DNA of 64,000 nt, from positions 21,031,134 through 21,095,133 of the forward strand of contig OZ034970.1 in the NCBI GenBank assembly GCA_964030785.1, given 5' to 3'. Shown here one piece after another: positions 33,488 to 44,328 of the stretch. Within the stretch, counting starts at the first letter, position 1. Every line of letters begins with the position of its first letter. Source of the stretch: Siderastrea siderea (lineage: Eukaryota; Cnidaria; Anthozoa; Scleractinia; Rhizangiidae). The translations under genes were made by a program, and so were the position numbers. A model generated the notes under the pieces. The model searched no databases. It saw nothing but the letters and a program-made list of their open reading frames with translations, and was not told the origin of the DNA.

Positions 33488-36130
33488 CTGAAAAAAAAAA
33501 GATAAAAAAAAGATAAGAAGTGTGTAGCACACCTCAGAGAAACGTAGAAGGTGCTTCAAAACCATGAATGTTATTACAAGCTGATTCTGAAATACTATTT
33601 CATGGAGAGATAATCTTCCGAAGAGTCAGCAGCTAATGTTTTCATGCTGAATTGTAAAACATATTTAAACTTAATCTGCAAGTTCATGAATACAATTCGC
33701 CACTTTAAAATGGAGTAAGACCTGGGTTCCAATCGACATTATTATTGCGAATAACAAGTAATACAAAAAAAGTTTGTCACATAAAAGGGCATATCAGAAT
33801 TAGCAGCCTAAGCAAGTGTGAGAAAGTTCGGATGAAAATTCACTAAGCTACAAGTTTTTAAAAATAGAGAAAATCACATACAAACGTTTTCATTTGAAAG
33901 CGTGCGTGTCCCCCAAAAACAAACTTTGTAAAATGTCCTATTTTTAGAGGCCATCGAATTAGTTTATCGGAATCCATCTCTAGTTATCCCATTAGTACCA
34001 AAATTGGCAGGCTCGCCATTTTCAGGCCCGTAGCAGGGGGAGGGGCAGGGGCCTCGAGCCCCTTTCAGAACTTTTGGAAGTTAAAAAAACATTACAATTA
34101 ATGTGCAAAAAAATATGTAACTAAAACAAATTAATGTGCAGCAATCAGCCTTGAATGCTGATTGTAAAAGTGCCTTTATATTAATTTCACAGCCTTTAAC
34201 AGAGTTTGAATCTGTTGAGTGACCATCCACCGGGCAATTGGGCTTCAAAAATCTACTATCCCACCGACATTTCAGTTGTGCAGGTTCCTTACCAATGTCT
34301 TTCTTCACCCATATCACCTTGACTCTGGCAGTATTGCTTAAGACTGTGAAGGACCTTAATAGTTCAACCTTTAATAGCTAAGCGACTGCCGTGTATTTGC
34401 TGCAAGCTTTAAGCCCATTGTTGTAAAACAAGACTAAGGAAAAAAATTATATTTATCTCACCAATCGAGTGACAAACGTTACATAAACGTTTACGAGAGG
34501 CAGGTAAATTCATAGCTTAGCTATCGAAATGTTTGAATTTTAACAAACCTTGTAACTTTAAGGACACTTTTGTAAAACTGATGCTTTAAATCCGGTGGAT
34601 GTTGCCAACGACTTTGTCGGCGGAAAAGCAAACAGGAAGCAGACTTTTGGCGAATTTTCAACGGACGATACTCCCATAAAGGTGTCCTTTTTGACGAAAT
34701 CAACAAACTGTGGCATTGTGAACAGTGTTAGTGTCTATCTGACATGAGTTTTTGTATGCCTTATGACCTATTTGTTAACGTCTGTATTTTGCCGGAGGGG
34801 GGGGTTGACTAGGCCAATTTGCTCAGCCCCCCCCAGTTATTTCAGCCTTGCTATGGGTCTGATTTTTGAGGAGCTTTCGCGGATGATGAACACACGAAAT
34901 CGACCAAATGATCTTTAATTAACATCTCGTTCCCATTTAGTTATTCCTTTCTAAAGTGGCAATCACCACTTTCATTGAATTCCCATTGTATCAATGCAAA
35001 CAAATGTAATACGGAAAGTTAACAGTTGGTGGCAGGTTGGTAAACTCACTGAAAATACGGATGTTTCTTCAAATCATAGGAAAAGTGAACATTAATAGTA
35101 GAAAAGCTCATCTCTTTGACTTTTAGTGTAAGAATTATTTCAGAACAAGGGAAGAATACTCATAAAATTAACTCTCATTTAACAATTTATCGTCAAACAA
35201 CAAAAAGGCAAAGAAACTCTTATAGACGTTACCGCATGTAAGGTCTTCCCGGCAGTCCTTGAGGGTTGATGAAAGCTCTCTCCAGCTGCATCAAGCGATC
35301 ATTGGCCATTCGAAGGGCCAGGGGACTGGTGAAGAAATCATGGTTCATGTAAATTAGGTGGCCAATCAAAAAGACATGAAACTTTTCTCTATCGTTTTAA
35401 ACTTGTTTTATACTTACTTGTTCTTATCTAACTTCTCCAGTGAAGCCTGGAAGGAGGAGGCAGCTTTGGTGAAGTTATTTACGGCGGACATGAAATTATC
35501 TGGTGAAGTATAATTTAAATGCAGATACGTAAGTTTTCCCAAGCCTTCAGTAGGGAATAAAGGCTCATTTAAAGGTTTGGTCTTAGAGTCGGAACGAAGG
35601 AGAAGGGATCAAACAGACAAACAAACAAACAAACAAACAAACAAACAAACAAACAAACGAACGACAACAACAACAAAAGTGACTTACCGAGGGTTATGTT
35701 CTGAGAGGTAAGTGTCTCCTTATAGTTGGTCTCGATGTCTTTGGCGTAGTAAGTGAGCCTGGAAGCATACCGTGAGGTATTGAGGGGCAGCAGTGCCTCG
35801 TCAGCCAGAGTCAGGCCGATCTGCAGCCACAGCTGAGTAAGAGTCCGGTGATATCCAAACTCACGATCCACAAAGTTCTTCATCCACTGAAACGTGTCGT
35901 GCAACGAGTGGTACACTGGATAACTGGATACGCTCCACTTGTTCTGTGAACCCACAAAATATTTGAAGATCTTTCATCAGCGGTTAGTTCCTATGCGAAG
36001 ACTAGAAAAGGGACGATAAAATAACTTTTCGACAAGAAAAACCCGTGCAAGCTAGACATGTCGAGTGTCATGTCGCAATGTTGAGTTGTTTCTATATTCG
36101 TCCCAGAAACCAACCAACCAACCAAACTAC

Positions 36131-36188
<58 letters not shown>

Positions 36189-39100
36189 ACCAGCGAGCCA
36201 GCCAACCAGCCAGCCTGAACCAACAACCCAACTAACCAACCAACCAACCAACCAACCAACCAACCAACCAACCAACCAACCAACCAACCAGCTTTACAGC
36301 CATTTAATCAAACAGCAAATGAACAAATTCATGACTCAAGTCATGCAGACCTGCTATCCGAGAGTTCGGGGCTATTTACGTAAGATCTTACCCTGTCATA
36401 AGTGTAGCGAAACATGATTGATGGCACTCCCAGCCGAAAGTAGGGACAAGTGTGGTCGCTTCCGGATCCTATTTTCTTTACACTGGAAAAACAAAGCTTC
36501 ATGTTAGGAAAGAGCGAAACAGAGAAATTATTCTGTACGTGTTTGTTATACACAATATATTACTCACAGAGGTAAATTACGGTTTTCTTTGTCTGGAAAC
36601 TTGTTCTTCCAGTCCTCGTATAAGGTCACTTTAGAGGAATCAGATCCCGGCGGATAGATCTGTGGATAGTAAACAAAGCCACTTTCAGTAACCTATACGC
36701 CCTCTTAAAGAGAATGGAGAACAAAATGGTAGTCCGTCCTTGTGATGGAAGATCTTCAGCGTCATCCAGAAATGATAAAATTGCTTGTTTTTGCGACAGA
36801 ACCCGCACTTTTATCTGCCCACTGCCATTGCTGCTCCAGCAAGGAAATAAACTTAACTAACGACGAGTCATTGAATACCGGTAAATAAATCAGTGAATTA
36901 AATGGACTTATGAACAAAGTGAAACGATCATCCAGGCGAGAACGCAAACACCAAAATGACTAAGTCAATAAAATAACAATACAAATGATGAGGTAGTCTG
37001 CTTACCGTTTTAGTTGCCTCCATGAAAGCAAAGTCCAATAGAGGGCTTGATTTAACCTGCAAGCTGAAATTTCCTTTAGGGAAAAGATCAGAAATTGCAC
37101 AATCTTAGATACACTCATCCTGAGTCAGTGGCCATTAGTTTTAAAACTTGATGAAAAAAAGAAAAAAAAGATTCAAGGAGTTCACTCTCGAAATGTCAGG
37201 TTGGTTTAATTCTCAATGTAGAAATTTATCCTTGGAAGGATTTTTCAAGCAACAAGTTTGAACTTCGTTTGAACTACAGTTTAACCCAAGTGGTCTAAAA
37301 ATTGGTGCCAATAATTGCACTAAAGAGGAATATCAGACATTTTAAGGTAATAAGTGACATGCCACCTAGAACTCATGTAAATCGATGTAAATAAATTTTT
37401 TATAGTGTATGTTTGAATACTTAAAAAAATGCCTAATTATATACATTTCTCTTTGGCCACTGGTCTTGGAAAGGAAATCAGAGAATGAACACCAACGTGA
37501 AAAGGAAATCTTAGTTTGAACCAAACCTTAGCGTGAAAAACAAAGTTAGTGATTATTTGATGACGTGACGAGCATGTGTGGAGCTCTGACGGTAATCCAA
37601 GTAATAATGTTCTTTCTTATCCCTATTCGTTCACAAACCAAACGTTTGTTACTTGCCGTGGACTATTGTGTATCCGCGAATGTCATTGGCTGACTGTTTA
37701 TTGGCATCATTCTCGCGTGCAATGTACCAAATAGCAGTTTCTTCTCAAAACTGATTTTTGTTTTCTATGAGCGATTTTTCGCACCTTCGCCTCGTTATTT
37801 ATTCGCTCACATTTAAATCCACTAACGCGATTCAAACAAACCTGTCCATTCCTACCCTCAACTTGCTAATTGTTTGTAAAAGGCCAGTAGACGTAGGTGA
37901 TTTGCGAGCTATATTGATCGGTTTCTTTATTGAAAAGTCTACTCAGTAACTCCATTTCTGCCTTAGTTAGAACTTTTCGCTAACTTTAACTAAGAGCAGT
38001 TTCCATTTTTCATTCATTTCAATAAAAACCTCGTTTGGAGTTTGTGTTAATTTACCTGGAATATTTTCGTGTTTCCAGTTATGGCTCGACAGAGTGATCG
38101 ATATTCCACTTAATAACAAACTAACTTGGGTAGAAGCAGCCTTGTGTAGTGGTTTTTTTTCAGAAAAAAAAGCAAGTTTGCCGCGGCTTAAAAGAGGACA
38201 ACGTATATATGTAAGGAAGCAATTGTTTGCCGTTGACTGCATTCCGTTTCGCCATATCGAACTATAGTATACAGCAATTTTTCGTCAAAACAATAAGGGT
38301 AACGATACCTTCCACAGCAATGTCCACATTGAGATATGCAACAGCTCGGTTCGACAGAATATTGGCAAAGTCCTGAAATAGAAATGATATTTTATCTAAT
38401 CGACGTTTCGATGCATCTCCCCTCTGTGTTGGTTTTCTCATGAGGAAAAATGGGGACTTAAAGGGCCAAAAATACCATTTGTTGTGGATACTTAGCATCA
38501 GGCGAAGGAAGTTTGATAAGTCAAAGAAATTGGCTTTTGTCACACGTCCAGGTAACATCTGGAATATTATAGTTGTTTCAGTGTTGGATTGAAACTAAGC
38601 TCTGGAAAGGGTTTTCTCCCAAAAATAGCCACATATTTCAGGACTTTTAATAGGTGAAAAAAGGAAGGTGATAACCAACCTCAGTCCATTCAGTTGAACC
38701 AATCAAACCATGCTCCTCAGCTCCCCAGCTACAAAGCACTATGGTCCTTCGGGGTTGCCAACCTGAAAGATCAACATGGTGTATCGAAATGAGAGATGAG
38801 GTGTAAAGAGATAAAAAGCTGCGAAAAGCCTAAAATTAGAAGAACCTTAAATATATTACCCACGGAATCGGCTTTGTGTTTTTAAAGAAAGAAAACTCCA
38901 CTACCCTGCGATCGCCGTGCAAGGTAAGAAAACCAATCGAGAGGAACTCAATTGCAAGTTAGTCTAAGGAATAAACTCTAAACAATCCCACTCGTGTTTA
39001 AGCTGAAGAACTGTGCAATTTAGTCATCTCCCATAATTCTTTGTTTTCCCAGTAGGTCTGTAACCTGAAAGTCCCCGAGGGACTCACCTTTTTGCTTCAT

Positions 39101-42100
39101 CTCTCCTAGTTTCTTGGCAACCTCCATCAAAGCAGCTGTTCCACTAGATGCATCTGCGGCGCCAAACGTCCATGCATCTCTGTGGTTGCCCAGCAACACT
39201 AGACGATCTGTCAAATAATAGAGCGATCATGCAGAAAAAAAGTTAAATTGCCGAATCATTTGACAACACTGAAAACGCAACGGTCGACTTACCGGGTTCG
39301 TCTTTGCCATTAATTGCCCCAATCACATTGTACACCGATTTTGTCTCCAGTTTCATTCTGATGTCTAGACTAACATTTCTAGAAGAACAAAAGGAGGAGA
39401 GTGTGAAAACGCAGCTAATTTGGGCTGGGCCTGTGTGTTTCCCAAATTAGTTACCCTTATTACCATCGGTTTAGGTACCTTGAACTAAATCAGAGCACGA
39501 CCAATTTTTTTTTTTTGCGTTGGACGACCTGTAGGTTGCTTCAAAGGATGTGGGTGATGACAAAAGACGTTGGGAGGGTGGTTTGACCAAGCAATATGAC
39601 ACAACGTCAACAGTTGGGTCGATCTCCCCAGACTCCTACACTCTCTCTATTCCGAATTTATTAATAAATCTATATGTGTAATATTGTTTTACTTAATTGG
39701 AATTAAAAGTAATTAAGCTGAAAAATCTGGCTCAGACCTATAGTTAGGTCGACATTGTTAAAAAAGTACCTTTTATCTTGTGTAGCCATGGTGATATTGT
39801 ACTTGAATTTCAGTCCTCCCTGCCAGTCTTTTGGTGCCTCGTTAGTGGTCAATAGTCTGTGGGTTAGATGGAAACTGATTTAATAAACAGTGACCGGCTT
39901 TATCAGAAACTTGACTTGTTAATAAAAGGGACGACAGCTGATCTTTTTCCTCAGAGATCTCGATTCAGCAAGGATTCCGAAGTAGCCATAGAAACGTACC
40001 TTTCAGTAATTGGAATCGCGTCATCCGTTCAATGATCATTACTCATAACAAGTGGCTATTACTTAAGACATTTGGCTTACACCTCAACGCTTCACTTTTC
40101 TCTTGAGACATCATAGGGTTATAGATAAAAGAACTAAGACACATGATTGATACATGTCAGATTTGATACAACGTTTGGTTGTTTGTATCTCTTATTCCTC
40201 ATTGCTCATATGCCTGTCACCGATAGAAAACCAATAGCAAACGGTACATGTTCACTTGTTTTGATCGAACAAGTGTTGTATGGGTCTATGGCAAAAATTG
40301 CAATCATTAAGCATATTAAACTGGTCATCTAGCACGAAGAGTTTGCTTAAAAATTCCGCAAACAAATCAATATTAAAGTGGTGCCAAAGCAACTGCTATT
40401 GCATTTCATAGTTTGATTGACTAGATTCACTGGAAACTACGCAAAAAAAATTTTGTTCTCACTCACTCAAGGAAGCGAGAGGCATCTTTGTACGACACCG
40501 GATAAACAGGAATTCTGGGCAGAGTTACTTTGTCTCCTGGCTTCCTGTACATTTCGTCTGTGAAGGTGAAAAATAGAACATGCTTAAATTGGTTAACAAG
40601 GATGTAAGTAGAAATTTAAGCGTTTGTATTGATTGTACGTAGCTCCATAAATGCCTGAATGGGACGAAAGCTAAACAACTTCTTTACAAAGGAAAACTAT
40701 CCCCAAATGATTAAGGTTTTTTATAAAGGCCAGTGTGATTGTTCAAAGGTTGTCGTTGGTGACTTTTTTGCATGTACTTAAAAGGAACCGGACTCGAGGA
40801 TTCGAACCGCCTTCAGGTACAGCCATTTATTTATGCTCCAAAGGAAAATGTTTGGAAACGAAACTTTGTCAAAGTTCATTTCCTCCGTTTCTAAAGGTCA
40901 TGCAAAATTTGATTCTCAAACACGAGTCGAGTCTAGCAATTTGAAATCTCAAGATACATTTCAATGACTTTTTGATTATCTTTATCCAAGGCCTTGTTTA
41001 TAGCATTATTATTTTTATAACTTGCGTAAACCTGACTGGTGTATCTACAGCTGGAAACAAAGATGTCAAAATGCACACTCTGACGCACAAGGACCGATTA
41101 GGCCTAACAAACTACTCTACTCAGTATTCTAAGGGTTTCTACAGTCATAGTCACTTATTCACTTAGTCACTTAGGGGAAAGAGAAGCAGTCTCCAACTGA
41201 TACCCAAAAACACGACGTCGGCACAACAGATCGTTGGTATTCTAGTATCTAGTCCATACCTCTGGATGGGTACCCTGGGGTTAGCGGATCTCCTTCCTCC
41301 AAGTTTAGCAACGTTCCTCTCTGTACCCCTGAGGGAGGTAGCCACCAGCTGTGAGGATAATAATGGCCAGCACCCTCCGGGCTGTAATCAGTTGGGTCTG
41401 TGTAAAGAATCAGGCCAATGGCACCTTCATCTGCCGCAATTTTCGCCTGAAAACGAAAGGCAATCTTTCTTGGTAGTGCGTCAAGTCGGATCGGTTATGG
41501 GATTTTTCATCTAACTTTTGACCTAAAGGCTCGGTGCTTCGGTTCCTGGTCTGTGGCTGGACAAGATAACTCCCGTGTTTTCCACCATCCAGGGTCCCAA
41601 AGGGAAGGGAGAAGGAAAGGGGGCGCGCTTGGAACCCGAAATTAATGTCCTGGATCCCGGAGCCAGAAGCCTTTTCATACTTGAAGCCCGAACATAGATG
41701 CTGATTCTGTCTAAATGGAGCTCAGAGCTCTAGAGCCCCATTTTTTTCCGTCTTGGAGCCATGGAAACCTAAAGCCTTGTGTTTTTTTACTCCGGAACCC
41801 TGGAGCACTAAGCCCTTTTGGGATCCTGACCATTCAGGAGTATAGATAGGTGCTAAGAACTGTTGGGGAACCTTCTCATCTGGGGGTGAGTGAAAGGTCA
41901 TGAAAGTAGCCGTGTGGTAACTACGTTGTAACATTGTCATCATATCACCACATGTTTGAAGTAAACAATCTATACACATTCTGTCCGTTTGGTGATGATA
42001 AGTGCATCGCGCACCTAGTTGGCCTGATCGATGATTATTTAACGATACAAGAGGCTCGAAAATGAGATTCAACTTACTTTGTCTCCTCTGTAGATTTTTC

Positions 42101-44328
42101 CGTATTTGGCAATGACGATGTGACCCGACACACTGATGTTCATATCACGGAGCTTCTTGAAGTCTTCTACCATAGCATAGTTAACATACACCAGACGGGC
42201 CTGTGGTAAAAAGGTGCAAAACTTTATTAGGCAGGACATTTGGTCACCCACCCTTGAAAGCTTTTCTTTCATGAAGCTTAAGAGGGTCTTGAAAAAATGA
42301 AGGAATCAGCTTTGACTGTTAACAGTACAAAATGACATTTCATGGCCAAAATGTGAAAATTTCTGGACTTCATTTAACGTTTCTTAATACTTTACCGTAA
42401 CATTTCCACTGCTGGAGTAAGCATTAAATGGTGGAAGTACATCTGAGTTGTTTTCAGCTTGTTGCAGTACTTTCTCCATCCTCTGCGCAGTAAACAAAGT
42501 CGATCCATCTTTAGCTAAAATAGATGCTATTCCGGGTCTCTCTGGGTATGAAAGCAGCACGTCATATTTCTTTAGCTCAACTTTGTCAAATCCAAAATCT
42601 TTCCATTTCTTCTCGATGTGTCGTGCTTGTTCTGCGCTTATCTGGGAACCACCGGAATGGGGCACTTGAGTGAAATACCTAAAAGAAAGGCAATAATTAG
42701 ATTATATACAAAATGGAAACATAAACACCTCTTCATAACTTTCCTATCTTTTCTCCATTTCGTATGGTTTAAAGAAATTGATGAATGTAGTCGACATTAA
42801 CTGATTTAATTTTTTAGGCTATCTTTTTCCAACTGCTAAAGTTAGCTACATAACCGAGAGGTAGCCCAAAAGTTTTGTTCATCACGCTAAAAAGTGGTCC
42901 CATTTGCCGGGCGGCAAAGACGGTCATATTACAACGCTGTGACGTAAGAACGTTGACTTGGTGCTGCATGACTCATGGCTGACATGAGGGCGGAGAAGAA
43001 AGACGGACGGTATTTTCGTTAATGTGCAGCTGTTTGTTGGCCATAATCGTAAAAGCTGTAAAAATTCTACATAAATAGATTGAGAAACTGTGCCGGATTA
43101 CTGATGATTTTCCCCTCGAGAAAAGTAGGCGAGCTAAATTGATCCCCCACCACTTGTCTGTTGAAGGACGAAATGTTGTCCTCATGGCACTTTACCCTCT
43201 TTCCTTCATTGATGGATGTCGGTCAAAACATCCCATCATTTTTCGGTCAGTTAGCCCCACTGTAACTTATCTCCAGTCTTTCCATGGCCAATGCTACTGA
43301 GTTCCAATAGCCAAATTAAATGTAGTCATCACTCCTAGACTGCATTACATTAAAACGCAGACAAAAGGGTATCCATTTAACACCGTTCAACGTTGTTGAA
43401 TTGACGGAAAATGTTTAGTGCGTTTGGTCGTCCCGTTGAATGAAGTCGAGTCAACTTTTGGCTGAAAACAATGTTGAATTCCTTTGGTCACCTCGTTCAG
43501 TTCAACAACGTTTAACAAAGTTTCATGATGTCAGTTGAATCCACTTGTTCGAAGTTTAGACCTCAAAAGAAATCCCGCCCTATGTATCTATAGAGTAGGC
43601 ATTGCAGCCATTACACGTGACTCATAAGCGGTCTTGGGATTGTTGCCGAGAAACAAGAAAACGACAAAAACAGGCTCTTTATGCGAGTGGGTAAATATCC
43701 ATAACAGCTGACATGCATGTCGCTACAATCTGTCACAGCTACATAATCAGGGTGCCGATATTGAAATTCATCGTCTACACAGTTTAAGCTTTCAACCAAA
43801 CGTTGTTAGGTGAGCGCGACTGGAAAAACGATCTCGTGATAATCGGTGCCGTTCATTTTAATAATATATAATCGAATGATTTATGAAACACAAGACTTAC
43901 CTTAAAAAATTTTCTATACTCTTACTTGAAATTCGATTAATAAAATGCTTGTGAACACTGTTTAAGTCGCTGGCAGCCAGAAGAGCATCATCGCACGTAT
44001 GAATATATTTTACAGTTATGAAATATCCGCACAGACCGCCAACTCCACACAAAATCAAAATGATGAAAATCTTCAGAGCACATCGTCTGGACCTACATCT
44101 CATTGGAATTATCGTGTTTGCATCGGCTTCGTCTCGCCTCAGAAGGGAGTATTTTCTCCCTTGGTAATGCCGCGAAAGTTCCAAGTGTCCCTGAGAACTA
44201 AGGAGCGGTTCAGAGTCATAATCATCGTAAATATATTCGTCTTCAACTGGAAAATCCTCTCTCAGTCCGCCTTCACTTGAGATGTAATCCGTTGTTATAC
44301 CATGTGGGGAGGTACTAGATAAAGCCAT
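33301..44328 (-). CDS. Glutamate carboxypeptidase II-like metallopeptidase (M28B), 17 exons, 806 aa
   Basis: Exons (minus order): 44328-43901, 42678-42396, 42200-42078, 41446-41260, 40557-40467, 39856-39770, 39378-39293, 39207-39088, 38762-38680, 38372-38309, 37073-37006, 36659-36568, 36482-36392, 35943-35688, 35499-35418, 35325-35233, 33487-33301. The total is 2421 nt with no internal stop. It is a type II membrane ectopeptidase: cytoplasmic tail, one anchor (about 84-107), protease-associated domain, M28 domain, dimerisation domain. The zinc site is complete: H437 (NHRDAW), D447, E484-E485 (SWGAEEHG), D513 (LNVD), H613 (YHSLHD). These sit at a constant offset of 60 from human GCPII. Substrate pocket differs: R210 equivalent kept, but N257, K699, R463 and R534 equivalents are Thr, Ala, Gln and Met, so glutamate-specific cleavage is doubtful. 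A second first exon exists at 46925-47229. Confidence 0.93.
34023..34861. mobile_element. Possible hAT-type non-autonomous element
   Basis: The left end CAGGCCCGTAGCAGGGGGAG and the right end (inverted CAGACCCATAGCAAGGCTG) form imperfect terminal inverted repeats starting CAG, usual for hAT. Both ends carry C/G-rich tracts just inside. No clean 8-bp duplication was found. It lies in the intron before the last exon of the active M28B gene. Confidence 0.5.
35611..35658. repeat. (ACAA)n microsatellite
   Basis: Twelve near-perfect ACAA units 30 nt beyond the exon 14 donor of the active M28B gene. Confidence 0.95.
35688..35943 (-). CDS. Active M28B gene, exon 14: last zinc histidine and dimerisation helices
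   Basis: [20 protein letters not shown] contains the Tyr-His pair (Y612, H613) of the active centre; [20 protein letters not shown] starts the helical dimerisation domain. The exon ends with one base of a Gly/Asp codon before GTAAGT. Confidence 0.94.
36103..36294. repeat. Compound GCCA/ACCA tetranucleotide microsatellite
   Basis: A CCAA tract, then about 17 GCCA units, mixed units, then about 14 ACCA units, in the intron between exons 13 and 14. The apparent Gly-Trp-Leu-Val/Ala repeat peptides on the minus strand are translation artefacts of the tract. Confidence 0.95.
38680..38762 (-). CDS. Active M28B gene, exon 9: catalytic glutamates
   Basis: (G)[20 protein letters not shown] then GSTEWTE. 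E484 is the predicted general base and E485 a zinc ligand; E493 and E496 match the structural Ca-binding pair of GCPII. This exon is the direct counterpart of 8048-8121, where the Glu pair is gone. Confidence 0.95.
39088..39207 (-). CDS. Active M28B gene, exon 8: HRDAW zinc motif
   Basis: (D)[18 protein letters not shown] then [19 protein letters not shown]437 and the bridging D447 are exactly ten residues apart as in GCPII (H377/D387). Counterpart of 8563-8655, which lacks both. Confidence 0.95.
41540..41830. repeat. Degenerate GGAGCC-type repeat
   Basis: Loosely repeated units such as GGAGCCAGAAGCC, GAGCTCAGAGCTCTAGAGCC and GGAGCCATGGAAACC occur over about 290 bp of the intron between exons 3 and 4 of the active M28B gene. 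No unit length is constant. It is probably an old satellite or tandemly built element. Confidence 0.4.
43380..43545. repeat. TTCAAC/GTTGAA-rich inverted repeat
   Basis: Repeated GTTCAACGTTGTTGAA, AATGTTGAATTC and GTTCAACAACGTTTAAC motifs lie in both orientations in intron 1 of the active M28B gene. The outer motifs TAACACCGTTCAACGTTG and CAACAACGTTTAAC are inverted, which suggests a small palindromic element. Confidence 0.5.
43901..44328 (-). CDS. Active M28B gene, first exon A: long cytoplasmic tail and anchor
   Basis: ATG 44326-44328 (context ACAATGG, A at -3 and G at +4) is the first ATG after an upstream in-frame TAA. The tail of about 83 residues is acidic, then basic next to the membrane (MRCRSRRC), followed by the anchor [20 protein letters not shown]. 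It contains a DSEPLL sequence (38-43, acidic dileucine pattern) and YSLL (60-63, YxxPhi pattern), both endocytic sorting signals in other type II proteins. It ends with AG before GTAAGT and joins 42678 to make Arg-Tyr-Phe. Confidence 0.9.

Noticed and set aside
35991..36287. Gly-Trp-Leu repeat protein
   Set aside because: Pure translation of a GCCA/ACCA microsatellite in an intron.
40790..40830. tRNA-like GGATTCGAACC motif
   Set aside because: Only a B-box-like match; no A box or cloverleaf.
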